DNA of 64,000 nt, from contig CM057167.1 of assembly GCA_029962745.1 (NCBI GenBank), positions 20,589,102 through 20,653,101 on the forward strand, read 5' to 3'. This stretch comes from Echinometra lucunter (taxonomy: Eukaryota > Echinodermata > Echinoidea > Camarodonta > Echinometridae). Both the position numbers and the translations under genes were made by a program. The notes below the pieces were generated by a model. That model worked only from the letters and a program-made list of their open reading frames with translations, was not told the DNA's origin and did not search any database. Of this stretch, positions 23,041-34,500 are shown piece by piece (position 1 is the stretch's first letter; every line of letters begins with the position of its first letter).

Positions 23041-25742
23041 CTTCGGGAAAATGTAGGAAATAAATGTACAGTCTTTTACTCACTGAGAAATGTTTAATTC
23101 ATTAATGGCAAATCCTTAATCTCTCAGATACAATCTGACAAGTTTTTTTTTTTATTCGTCCATACTCCAGCCTGAGTAATCTTCAGCCTTCTGTATTCCA
23201 TGATCTTTTATACATAAGGTGCATCTGCACTTTACCACACATGTGCAAATATCAAAGGCACCGTACTTACTTGAATCACACATTGCTGCCTAGGAAACCA
23301 AAAGATAAGCATACATTTATGACATCACAATAGTATTCTCACTATAAGTTAATTGTAATATCACATGCAGAGTACATTGTCCATGAACTGTCCTACTGTA
23401 CACCACTGTGACATCATATCATTTGTTCAGAGCCAGAAGGGTTTTAACCCATATAATTTTATGCAAACTTCATGCCCTTCTGGCTCCAAACATACCACAT
23501 GGTCACCCTGGTGGCAGTATGCTTTAAATATTTGCATGAGGCCCTTGTGAATTATTTTCTTTCTCATGATGAGTAATGAGCCTATCCTTGGAGCAGGTTC
23601 TTTTTATGACAAATAGAATTAGCGATATGAATAGCATAGATCCGTCTATGGCACGCCATAAGGGAATCAAATTAAAATATATTTCACTTGAACAAATATA
23701 TGTTTCTTTTCACTAAACCATTTCACTCCAGCAAATTTATATTTCACTTCTTTAAAAAAAGCATTCCACTTTTCACAAAAATTCGTTTCACAGTTTCCAC
23801 AAAAATATTATTTCACTATTCAAAAAAAATATATTCCACTTTCTTCCAAAATACATTCCACTTTTTCACAGAAATATATTTTACTCTTCACAAAAATATA
23901 TTTCACTTTTTTCCAATATTCGTTCCACTTTTCACAGGAATACATTTCACTTTTAAGAATAAAAAAATCATTCCTCTTTCTCTCATACTAAAACCTTTTC
24001 ACTTTCTGCCAAAAATATGTTCCTCTTTTATCTCGGCCTAAAGCGATCTTATCGACCTGGGTGAGCTTAACGGCCTTGGCGAGCTTATCTCTGGCTTAGC
24101 TAGCTAGCTCATATACGCGCGTTCTATCGACGGTGTACCTAAAATCCATTCCTCTTCTCTCACCGAAACCATTTCACTTTCTCTCAATAATTTATTTCAC
24201 TCTGCCAAAAAAATACGTTCCTCTTTTTTCTCGGCCTAAAGGAGGCGCTATTGGCGAGTTTTGCTAGCTTGTTAGCTTGGCGCGGGCTATATCTTTTGTC
24301 ATTTGCTTGTTTAGCATCGGTATTAATGTTTTGTTATTCTATTTGGTCTGATGGGGCTGAAGGGGGGGGGGGGTGGCTTTGAGGCTTCTGCACTTGATTT
24401 TGAAGTTCATTAATACATCCAATTATGCAGGGATATATGCAGGGTGAACAAGGGATGCTACCTCTACAGGCGAACTTTGGTTTTGCTTGTTTTGCCTCTT
24501 TGGGCTTGGTGGGGGTTTGGAGTCTTCTGCACATGATTTTGAAGTATGCAAATTTATCAAGGTTTATGCAGGGTGAATGATGGATGCTGCTTCTCCCGTT
24601 GGTCTGGCGAGGGCTATATAGCTGAGGGAGGGGAGTAAGTTTCTGCACATGATTTTGAATATTCTGCATTAATGTAGCGCCTAAGCTTTCTCTCTGAAAT
24701 GTGTCTAAGCGCTTTACAGAAATATCATTACCCCGGTCATCGGATTCATGCAAGCTTGCCCGCACACAATGTATGCACTTTTCTGCACAGCATTAATTCC
24801 GGCCAGTCGCACTCACAATGCTAAACAAATCACAATGGCCGTCGCAGCTTACCGGGTATACCACTTAATGGGTGAAAAGTGGCAAATGTACGTAAATTCA
24901 TATCTTGCAGAAGGACACCCCGGACATTGTGGCTTAAGTAAGGATAATTATCCACTGGACCACAGCATCTCTTCTATGCATTTTTCTTTTTTTTTTTTTT
25001 TTGGGGGGGGGGGGGGGCTTGAATTCTCATAAAGTAAAACTCTATGCAAGCCAATTGGGAGGAAGAGGCAGGGGAGGGGGTGTCACGGCATATTATTGTT
25101 ACCAAAATGTGCAGGGTATTGTAATTCCTCGCAAAACTTGCCGCCCGATTCATTAAATGCAATAATATCACTACCATAATTATGATTATATTCATGAATA
25201 GAATTGGTTTTAACATCAGATGGAGACGCAAGATGCAAACCAATTATTTTGTTTTGTTAAAATGTGTAGGCCTATAATAGATGGCATATACAATAAGGCC
25301 AACAATGCGAGCGAGCGCTTCCATTTTGTCCTTTCTTACATCTTTCCTTTTCTTTCTCTGTCTTTTCTTTTCTTTCCCATTTTTTCCTTTTTTTTCCTGC
25401 CAAATATTGGGGGGCCGGGCCCCCCGGCCCCGGTTCCCCCGACCATGAGTGTTGCAACTTGAACTTGTCGATTGCTTCCAGTTCTACTCCAGTTCAAATG
25501 TCTATTTTATTGTGGCAGTGGCCCAGACGCGGTTCTGTGATATTTTCTAAATTGGGGTGGGGGAGTACACTGGCAGCTTCAGGGATCGCAATGAATTTAA
25601 ATTCAAAATTTAAATTTAAAATTAAAATTAACTGATTTAAATCCAACCCTTCAGGAACATTCCCCAATCTAAAAACATAACAGAACATAATAACAAAAAA
25701 CGGACATAAAACATAAACACTGAACAAAAAAGAATTAGCACG

Positions 25743-25744
<2 letters not shown>

Positions 25745-25781
<37 letters not shown>
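25745..25781. repeat. (GA)n microsatellite
   Basis: A GA dinucleotide run within the interior of the foldback element. Confidence 0.95.
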
Positions 25782-25785
<4 letters not shown>

Positions 25786-25919
25786 CCCACGCCCTGCACG
25801 AGCCGATTTCGAATATACTAAAACCAAAACTGTCTTCGGACTATTTACACATACATGTATTTCTAATTGAAGATACTGACACCGATCATCACAGATTGAT
25901 GATGCTATAACAAAACCAA

Positions 25920-26390
25920 ATGAATTATCTGAGAATGCATGTTTACATAACAACCTGTACGAAAATAAACCGCAGAAGAATTAGGCTAGAATCACTACTG
26001 CAAGTTATCTACTTATTATTTCCCCTACGACTTGACCGTTCCATGTTGCCACACAACCACCCCCTTCTTCCAACTGTATACAAACAAACAAGAAACTTCG
26101 ATCATGCAAAGAGAATTTGTTTATCATACCTCCTATTCAAACAAAAAACATATGGCAACGTTCATTTGCTCATGCTGCATCAGTTTTATGGAATACCTCC
26201 CAAACTCTCTAAGAAACATCAACACGATAGAGAAGTTTAAATCTGCACTTAACATTCAAAACATATCTTAGCCTAACAAAAGTAACCTTAGTGACCTATC
26301 TTTTAATCATGTCTTTCCCTTTTCTCTCTCTTAGAGCGCATAGGGACATACATACGCGCTATATAAAATCTGTACATTATTATTATCATA
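25920..26390 (+). mobile_element. 3' end of a CR1/L2-type LINE (reverse transcriptase C-terminus and tail)
   Basis: A reading frame over 26032-26271 ends in YLPNSLRNINTIEKFKSALN, which matches the usual C-terminal pattern of CR1/L2/Rex-like reverse transcriptases (WNSLPxxIRNxxSxxxFKxxLK). It is followed by a 3' UTR with gcgctatataaaatctgta and a (TTA)n-like end near 26375-26390, typical of such LINEs. The 5' part is missing or frameshifted. It sits inside the foldback element. Confidence 0.65.
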
Positions 26391-26459
26391 TAGCTTGCAT
26401 AAAGTTTTACTTCATGAGAATTCAGCCAACAAAATTTGCATAGTAGTAGCTATGAGTCA

Positions 26460-26560
26460 TTGACCAGTATAGGCTGATTGACCCAGTGAATAAGTCTCCT
26501 GACTTTGACAAGGTCGGGGTTCGAATCCCTGCTGAGGCACTAGTGTCCTTTGGTTGGTTG
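26460..26560 (+). mobile_element. tRNA-derived SINE fragment
   Basis: A tRNA-like body with a clear B box (ggggttcgaatccc) is followed by gaggcactagtgtcctttgg, a common SINE body motif. The 5' half does not form a convincing tRNA cloverleaf, so it is not called a tRNA gene. Confidence 0.5.
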
Positions 26561-28099
26561 GTTTTATTTTCCATATGAAAAGCAATACAAAAATACATGC
26601 AGATCAATATATCAAATATATAAATTTTAATTAATTAAAATTAGTATTGATGGCAGGAAACTCTATTCAGAGCCATTATTCAAATGGCTCTGTTCTTCCT
26701 AGAGGTCCAGAGAAAGAAAGAAAAAGTAATGAACAACAACATGACATTCCACAAACTGAACTGAAAGTAACATAAACAGAATAAAAGAAATCGTGTAAAC
26801 GAAACCCAGTGACCTTACGATAATGCGGCCCTATTCCTAACCTTCATACTACATGTATGTCCAACGTACCCACCCCCCCCCCTCCATTCCTGAGATGCAC
26901 CAAAATTTGCCACTCTCCATGGTGATGATTTGTTTAGCATTGTGAGTGCGACTGGCTGGAATTGCTTCCTTGGGAGTGCAGAAAGTGCATACATTGTGTG
27001 CGGGCAAGCTTGCATGAATCCGATGACCGGGGTAATGATATTTCTGTAAAGCGCTTAGACACATTTCAGAGAGAAAGCTTAGGCGCTACATAATGCAGAA
27101 TATTCAAAATCATGTGCAGAAACTTACCCCCTCCCTCAGCTATATAGCCTCGCCAGACCAACGGGAGAAGCAGCATCCATCATTCACCCTGCATAAACCT
27201 TGATAAATTTGCATACTTCAAAATCATGTGCAGAAGACTCCAAACCCCCACCAAGCCCCAAGAGGCAAAACAAGCAAAACCAAAGTTCGCCTGTAGAGGT
27301 AGCATCCCTTGTTCACCCTGCATATATCCCTGCATAAATTGGATGTATTAATGAACTTCAAAATCAAGTGCAGAAGCCTCAAAGCCGCCCCCCTTCAGCC
27401 CATCAGACCAAATAGAATAACAAAACATTAATACCGATGCTAAACAAGCAAATGACAAAGATATATAGCCCGCGCCAAGCTAACAAGCTAGCAAAACTCG
27501 CCAATAGCGCCTCCTTTAGGCCGAGAAAAAAGAGGAACGTATTTTTTGGCAGAGTGAAATAAATTATTGAGAGAAAGTGAAATGGTTTCGGTGAGAGAAG
27601 AGGAATGGATTTTAGGTACACCGTCGATAGAACGCGCGTATATGAGCTAGCTAGCTAAGCCAGAGATAAGCTCGCCAAGGCCGTTAAGCTCACCCAGGTC
27701 GATAAGATCGCTTTAGGCCGAGATAAAAGAGGAACATTTTTGGCAGAAAGTGAAAGGTTTTAGTATGAGAGAAAGAGGAATGATTTTTTTTTCTTAAAAG
27801 TGAATGTATCCTGTGAAAAGTGGAACGAATTTTGGAAAAAAGTGAAATATATTTTTGTGAAGAGTAAAATATATTTCTGTGAAAAAGTGGAATGTATTTG
27901 GAAGAAAGTGGAATATTTTTTGTGAATAGTGAAATAATATTTTTGTGGAAACTGTGAAACGAATTTTTGTGAAAAGTGGAATGTTTTTTTAAAGAAGTGA
28001 ATATAAATTTGCTGGAGTGAAATGGTTTAGTGAAAAAGAAACATATATTGTTCAAGTGAAATATATTTTATTTGATTCCCTTATGGCGTGCCATACAGT

Positions 28100-28599
28100 N
28101 NNNNNNNNNNNNNNNNNNNNNNNNNNNNNNNNNNNNNNNNNNNNNNNNNNNNNNNNNNNNNNNNNNNNNNNNNNNNNNNNNNNNNNNNNNNNNNNNNNNN
28201 NNNNNNNNNNNNNNNNNNNNNNNNNNNNNNNNNNNNNNNNNNNNNNNNNNNNNNNNNNNNNNNNNNNNNNNNNNNNNNNNNNNNNNNNNNNNNNNNNNNN
28301 NNNNNNNNNNNNNNNNNNNNNNNNNNNNNNNNNNNNNNNNNNNNNNNNNNNNNNNNNNNNNNNNNNNNNNNNNNNNNNNNNNNNNNNNNNNNNNNNNNNN
28401 NNNNNNNNNNNNNNNNNNNNNNNNNNNNNNNNNNNNNNNNNNNNNNNNNNNNNNNNNNNNNNNNNNNNNNNNNNNNNNNNNNNNNNNNNNNNNNNNNNNN
28501 NNNNNNNNNNNNNNNNNNNNNNNNNNNNNNNNNNNNNNNNNNNNNNNNNNNNNNNNNNNNNNNNNNNNNNNNNNNNNNNNNNNNNNNNNNNNNNNNNNN
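28100..28599. other. Assembly gap (500 N)
   Basis: A run of Ns directly at the right end of the foldback element. The 500-base size is probably a placeholder. Reading frames that span it are meaningless. Confidence 1.
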
Positions 28600-29128
28600 T
28601 TTTTAAAAGGGAGCAGCAATGTGCTTCCTGCAACTTGCAAGCATTTTGTTAAAAGTATTATAAAATGGGTTTTAGAACCTATTCATTCTGACAAGTGGGT
28701 GTGCATTTCTTCTACCATTATGACTGATCAAAAGAAGTTCCCATCAAAACGGTGATGGTGCAAGGCTAAGATGCACACCTCTCGCACGAACAAATTTCAG
28801 ATACTATGAAAGCCAGCAGTTTCATACAGGGACAATGATGTGCATACTAAAATGTAAAATGTTTGTATAAGCTTATATCATGTAATGCCGTGATAGAAAG
28901 CAACTGGCAGCCTCTGTGACTGCGCAGTTCACAGCATTTCATCAGCACTTTTTGATTTTATGCTCGTATTGTCCACCTGTTTTATAAAAAACCAAATACT
29001 GCAGGTTTTGTGTCTCATGCATTTGTGATATGCACTGCACTCGGCTAATTCATAATACATGTATAAGATAATGAACTTGACAAGATTCGTTCATTATCCC
29101 CCTGTGACATAACATTTGTGCAGCACAT

Positions 29129-29879
29129 AAATGTACTCACAAAAATGAATTATTTGCATACTGCCAACATCAGAGACAAAGTTCCCTCAAAGTGCACCAG
29201 TACTATGCTTGTTTTGTTCAGTACTTGCAAGTCACATGAGTACTGTATAAGCCAATATTTTCGCGTACAGATATTTTCGCGAATCAGAGGCTCACAGACA
29301 TTTTCGCGAGTTATTGATTTCGCGAGCGCATGCAAGAGCAGGACTTGCAGTAAGCTTATGTGTACATGAAAGGGCCATATGGGCAGATCCGGAAGATTTG
29401 TTTTTTAATTATTTTTTGCCAATACCATCACACTCGTAGCTTGCGATAAACAAAAAAACCGTCACAAAACCCCTGATTTCTTGATTTATAGCGCGTTTTC
29501 AGCGACTCTCTTTCTTACCACCCCACCAAAGCCCCACATGCTTTGGAAAAATGTCACCGATTCCGCATTTTTGGTAGCAGAATTGGGCTTCTTATAGGGG
29601 TTTTGAAGGTGACTATGTACGGAACTAACTTATGGTGAGTGACAATTTCTCTTGTGTGTTGTGATATGATGCTACACACGGTATGGAGGACTGCTGCACT
29701 TTCCGCATCGTGCATGTCAATGGCAACAATAAGTGCCAATGACGAGAGATGAAGCAAACGTGCAGATATTTTTGCGTGTTGTTAAATTCGCGATAGGTGA
29801 GTGATTCGCGAAATTCGCAAAAATAAAACCACCGCAAAAATTTCAGCTCATACAGTACTTTATTACTAATTCTCTACAT
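29129..29879. mobile_element. 751-bp insertion in locus copy 2 containing a TA-flanked MITE (29241-29857)
   Basis: Compared with copy 1 (gcagcacatcatcag near 19860), this block is inserted between two ACAT tetramers (29125-29128 and 29876-29879). Inside, ctgtataagccaatatttt at 29243 and the complementary aaatttcagctcatacag at about 29838-29855 are inverted ends flanked by TA. The termini are rich in ttttcgcga. The inner element looks like a Tc1/mariner-type MITE. The outer ~110 bp may be part of a larger insertion or of a deletion in copy 1. Confidence 0.7.
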
Positions 29880-30410
29880 CATCAGAAATCAAAAGCAATT
29901 ATGAAATATCGTAATGGCAAACACTCTTTGTTAAAAGCTCATCTGAAATTCTATCAAACCACTTCAAGAGCTGGGATATTTCCAGCATGAAAGCCCCGTG
30001 CGTGACAATATTTCTTTAACCCATGGCAGTACAGAGTTTCCTAAAGGTGTTAGTTTATCACTGTTTCCTCCTCAAATTGGCAACAATTATTTCTATTTTC
30101 CATTCCTACATAGTCTGAAAAACAGAAACAAAGATAAAAGAAAAAAATGCCAATTTGTACACAAAAATAGTGATCTCTTTTTTTTTTTTCTCACCCAGTT
30201 TCCAATTCAGATTTAAATGATTTGCTACAATCAAATCGGTTATTCCGGAACAGTCCGGTGTAAATCATCAGAAACAAACTCCAAATTTTGAGTGGATTCT
30301 GCTCTTTCTGCTTATGTGTAATGTCTGTTTACATCAGTACATCAACAGACGCAGCATAAAGCGTCATTAACAGTTGACACTGTACTGCTGTAGGTAAAAG
30401 AACACATCAG

Positions 30411-30571
30411 GGGGGCGTTTCATCAACATTTGTTGTCTGACAAGTTGTCAGATCTGACATCTTTCCTTGATTTTGATTGGCTGAGAAGCTTCATTACTAT
30501 GGCAACTGTCAGATAAAACAGACTTTGTCGGATAAAACATCCGACATGTCCTTTCATGAAATGCTCCCCTG
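30411..30571. mobile_element. 161-bp palindromic MITE present only in locus copy 2
   Basis: The ends are caggggggcgtttcatcaa and ttcatgaaatgctcccctg. The core contains ttgattttgattggctgaga. Copy 1 shows the uninterrupted site acacatcagaatgtac at about 20392-20407. Confidence 0.85.
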
Positions 30572-31035
30572 AATGTACAATCAAAAATTTCATAATCCTG
30601 CATCAGTTTGTTCTAAAACTCACAATAAATATTATCAAGAATCATACACACACTCTCGTCAATAACACTTCATATGAAGAAAAAAATTTAAAATGAAACT
30701 TCAAGCAAGTTTTCAAATACAGTCAAACCTGCTCTAGAGAGCACCATACATAAACACAGCATTTTCGGCCTTGAAACAGTGTTCCTAATAAAACACTGCA
30801 GGGAAACCTGTGCAGAAAGATCACCTCCCTAGTGAAGACATATATTTCCATGATAAGTGTATTTCACTGAATTTTGTTAAAGCGTATTCACACACACAGG
30901 TATCGTTGCACCTATACGATGTATAGCTATATAATTCTACTACTATTCATACATACTCACCATGCTGCAACTCTTCGTACATCGTTCATGAAATTAGTCA
31001 GGAAAGCTCCGCCCATTTATACCAGAGTCGGTACA

Positions 31036-31183
31036 GGGGCCTGTTGCATAAAACTTGCATTTGAACACAACTCTGGATAATCAAACACGACTTTTATTTT
31101 TGGCCAAGCAGAAGTGCGCAATAAGGACTTGTGTTTGATTTTTTGGAGTTGCGATCATACGCAAGTTTTATGCAACAGGCCCA
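31036..31183. mobile_element. MITE, uninterrupted counterpart of 20829-21163
   Basis: The same inverted ends ggggcctgttgcataaaact / agttttatgcaacaggccc, about 148 bp, without the nested element. Confidence 0.85.
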
Positions 31184-31586
31184 AGATACAGGAGCTTTTC
31201 CATTTACACACGAGTTATCCGACATATAGGTATATGATAAAACACCCATAACACCGTACAGTTATATGACATACAGTTGTGCGTGCATTCACACACTCGC
31301 TTTTGCACTTATACGTTGTATACCTACACAAGTCTTGGATACGATGTGTGAATGGAAGTGAGACAGCAACCAGTACAAACAGACCACCTGGCAATAAAGA
31401 CTGATTTTGTGTCTCTTTTCAGTGGTTCTTCAAATAAGCAGGATTGACTGTATTTGAGTAAGAGAAGTTCATTTTGTGAATACCAAGACTATCCCATTGA
31501 CTGCTGAATACTCTCCTTCCAATAGAATAAATACAGAAAATACTCAATTCCACTAGCCAGTGGGTTACATTGCATACCGACTTCTT

Positions 31587-34500
31587 CTATTTTCTCTCGT
31601 CCAGGCTTTCACTGCTCCCTCTTGCGCCCTCTTCTTCATCTGCTTGGAGTTGTTGTTGCCACATGTCAGCGTAAATACCATCCATTTCTAAGAGCTCCTC
31701 ATGCCTGGCATGTGAAAAACATATAGGCATCATAATTTTGGTCAAATTTCTAGGCTTTGAATAGTTTGTATTGTAAAACTAATGAGCTGTCATCTTGTTT
31801 GTAGTCATTATTTATTGTCATTTCAATATGTAACAATCACGTATATGTATTTTGTATTGTTTATAATATATAGGGGGCCCCAAGGACAACAGTATTTAAC
31901 TCCTGGGTCCCGTTTCACAAAACAAGCTATCAATAAAAAGGTGCAATAACTGTTATAAGCTACTGAAATCCTTGCATCTGTTTGGCTGATAGCATATTTG
32001 TCATAGAAATGTTGCAGTTGTTACAGATAACAAGTTTTATGAAATGAGGCCCTGATGGGGCTATCTTGTTTAAAAAACACAAGTAAATAAATAAATATGA
32101 AATACATAAATAAACATCACTATCAAGATGGTGGATGATGAACAAACTAATAGCAGATGTAGTCAAAGAAAAGTCATGAAGCTTTAGAATGCATTTTCCG
32201 CAAAATGTACAACCTGTATCAACTCTACATTTTCCTCAGTATATTAACCACCTAATGAAATGCTACAAGGGCACAAACAAAAGTTTTGGTCAATTTTCTG
32301 AGCATTTCATTTGTAAATGTTGAAGTAATAAGCCACATTTAAAGCTATAAACTGACTCACATGTCACCTACACACTGTATAAAACAAGAAAAGCCATGGA
32401 ATTTTTTTTTCTCCAAAAAATCTTCATTTAAATATATATTTTCAAAATCTAAGGGCTAAATTGTCACCTGGTACCAAAATGCAGTCATAAATATGCCTAA
32501 TTCGGGAGAAAAAGACCTTTTTTTTCAATGTCAAACGAAGGGGATAAGTCCATTTTTTTCCATTAAAATAATTTGAATGTAAAATACAATGTACTTTGTG
32601 CAGATAACCACCAATAGAAAAACTTATCATTTTCATACAGTGTAGCATGTTTTTCTATCTACAATGATCACCCATACTTGCACTACTGATACATGTTTCA
32701 TTTTTGTTGTCTCTGTGTATACCCTGTATGGCACACCCTAACTTTTCTTTTTCAGAGTGAAAAAAGTATGCCTTATGCGTAGTTGTACAGTGACTCAAGG
32801 CTTCATCACACCTACCTTCCTTTTTCCACAATGACACCGTCCTGCAGCACCAGAATCTGATCGGCATTGATGATGGTTGATAGACGATGGGCCACTACGA
32901 TGGTTGTTCTGCCTTGGCAGATGTTTGCTAATGATGCCTGGATGTTACGCTCGGTCTTAGTATCTAAAGCTGACGTGGCCTTTGGGAAAGTGTGAGAAAA
33001 AAAAATGCACAATGTCTTAAGCTCACTAAGTGAGAAATGTTAAATTCATTAATGCCCAATCCTTGACCCCTTACATACAATCTGACATTTTTTTTCTTTT
33101 TCCCCCATTTACTCCAGTCTGAGTAATCTTCAGCTATCTGTATTCCATGATCTTTTTTACATCGGGTGCATCTGCACTATACCACACATGTGCAAATTTC
33201 CTGATGGTATCATCACAAACTTTGCCTTTGAAAACAAAAGATACACATAGATGTATGACATCATAATACAATTCTCACTTTAAATTAAACTGCTGATTAC
33301 TGCATTCTCATATTCCCATAGACTTAATACTGGGGCCATCCAGTTCCCGTAGTCAAGGGGTTTATTTGTGATATCACACACAGTGTACACCATTATACAA
33401 ATAATGCACAGATATGAGTGTATTAGTGGCGATGCAGCACTCGAGGGTATTTACAATGTGCTTTTGCATGATATTGTAAATGTCCGAGATGCCTGCATCG
33501 CCACTAACATCACAAATTTAAATCTGTGCATTATTTATTTTATAAAACGGGTCAGCAGTATGAATTTGTAGTGGAAAATTTGTTAAAACCGCTCCAAATT
33601 TCCTCAGACCGCACAGACAAGGAGGCAACATCTGCTTTTTTCTCCAATATGCACAGTGCTGCACAAAAAATGCGCGGCTGGAAGGTTGCGTAGAATTAAA
33701 GCATGAACACGTGACATGCATATCCACTCGCTATTGGCTACATCCTTGAACCCGTTTTATAAAGACATATAATAAATTTACTAGACAAAAAGCAGCACGC
33801 GTGGATATCATTACGCGAATGGCATTAGGCCCCGCCTATTTCAGATCATTTGAAGGGGCCGATAAGCAAGCGTTATCGCCATGATAATGATAACACTGTT
33901 GCATTATTCATATCCATTGCGCGTATCAGTTTTATTGTAACACTTTGATTTAACGTGCATTTGTTGCGCATTAGTTGCGCATTCGTTGAGCATTTATTGC
34001 GCATGCGATAAGCTGATGGGCGTAATGTTTCAAAACATGTACAAACGCACGCTACTAGTTGGAAGCATCTTACAAAATGAATTATTCATTTTTGATCATG
34101 AATATTGATGGTGCTTAGGTCAGCCTTCTAATGGATCTGGACAAAATGGCGAAGCTTTAGGGGCCTGGTGTACACTGTCCATGGACTGTCCTACTGCACA
34201 CTGACTGTGACATCATATAAGTTCTTCTTATGACAGATGGAATCAGTGATATAAATAGCACAGATCAGTCACTGTACCTACCTCATCCAGTAAAACAAAG
34301 TCTGGTGCTTTCAATATAGTCCTGGCAATTGCAACCCGTTGTTTCTCCCCTCCACTCAGCTTCAGTCCTCTCTCTCCAACAACAGTATCATAACCTGCCA
34401 AAACAATGATGCAGGAGGTGTGTTGTAAGTCAATGACATTACACTGTAGCCTGCATTTTGTTGTTGTAGTTGTTGTTGCTGTTGTTGTTGTCAGCATTTT

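Larger units (their letters stand above)
19725..23645. repeat. Duplicated locus, copy 1 (3' end of ABCB6-like gene)
   Basis: The sequence aligns in direct orientation with about 28998-34270. It shares ttttgtgtctcatgcatt at the start and ends in gatatgaatagcatagatcc (copy 2: gatataaatagcacagatca). Estimated by eye, divergence is a few percent plus clean insertions. Copy 1 carries an extra MITE at 20866-21055 and a short palindrome near 23415-23490. It lacks insertions found at 29129-29879, 30411-30571 and about 33290-34165 in copy 2. Homology stops at the edge of the foldback element. Confidence 0.85.
23646..28099. mobile_element. Large foldback element with about 1.2-kb inverted arms (TU-like), running into gap
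   Basis: The left arm 23646-24840 is matched in reverse complement by the right arm, about 26915-28098. Both outer ends read TATGGC(A/G)(C/T)GCCATAAGGGAATCAAA or its complement. The outer 400 bp of each arm is a degenerate array of short units (ttcacttttcacaaaaatat-like). Next come gcgatcttatcgacctgg and ctagctagctcatatacgcgcg, and inner arm text gtagcgcctaagctttctct. The interior, 24841-26914, carries a LINE fragment, a SINE-like piece and simple repeats but no transposase. Arms with an outer array of short repeats are the known architecture of sea urchin TU elements; membership is inferred. The right flank beyond cagt is hidden by Ns. Confidence 0.8.
28998..34270. repeat. Duplicated locus, copy 2 (3' end of intact ABCB6-like gene)
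   Basis: Direct-orientation partner of 19725-23645. It continues without interruption into the upstream ABCB6 exons (34282 onward), so this is the copy belonging to the complete gene. Insertions specific to it: 29129-29879, 30411-30571 and about 33290-34165. Confidence 0.85.

Noticed and set aside
24334..24765. 143-codon minus-strand frame, with related frames at 26815-27064 and 27690-28055
   Set aside because: They lie within the inverted arms of the foldback element and reflect repeat composition (Phe/His/Ser runs), without recognisable domains.
26460..26535. tRNA gene
   Set aside because: A B box is present but the 5' half does not fold into acceptor and D arms, and a SINE body follows.
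28017..28755. Several reading frames of about 170-230 codons
   Set aside because: Almost all of their length is the N gap; the same holds for frames spanning 56511-57010.
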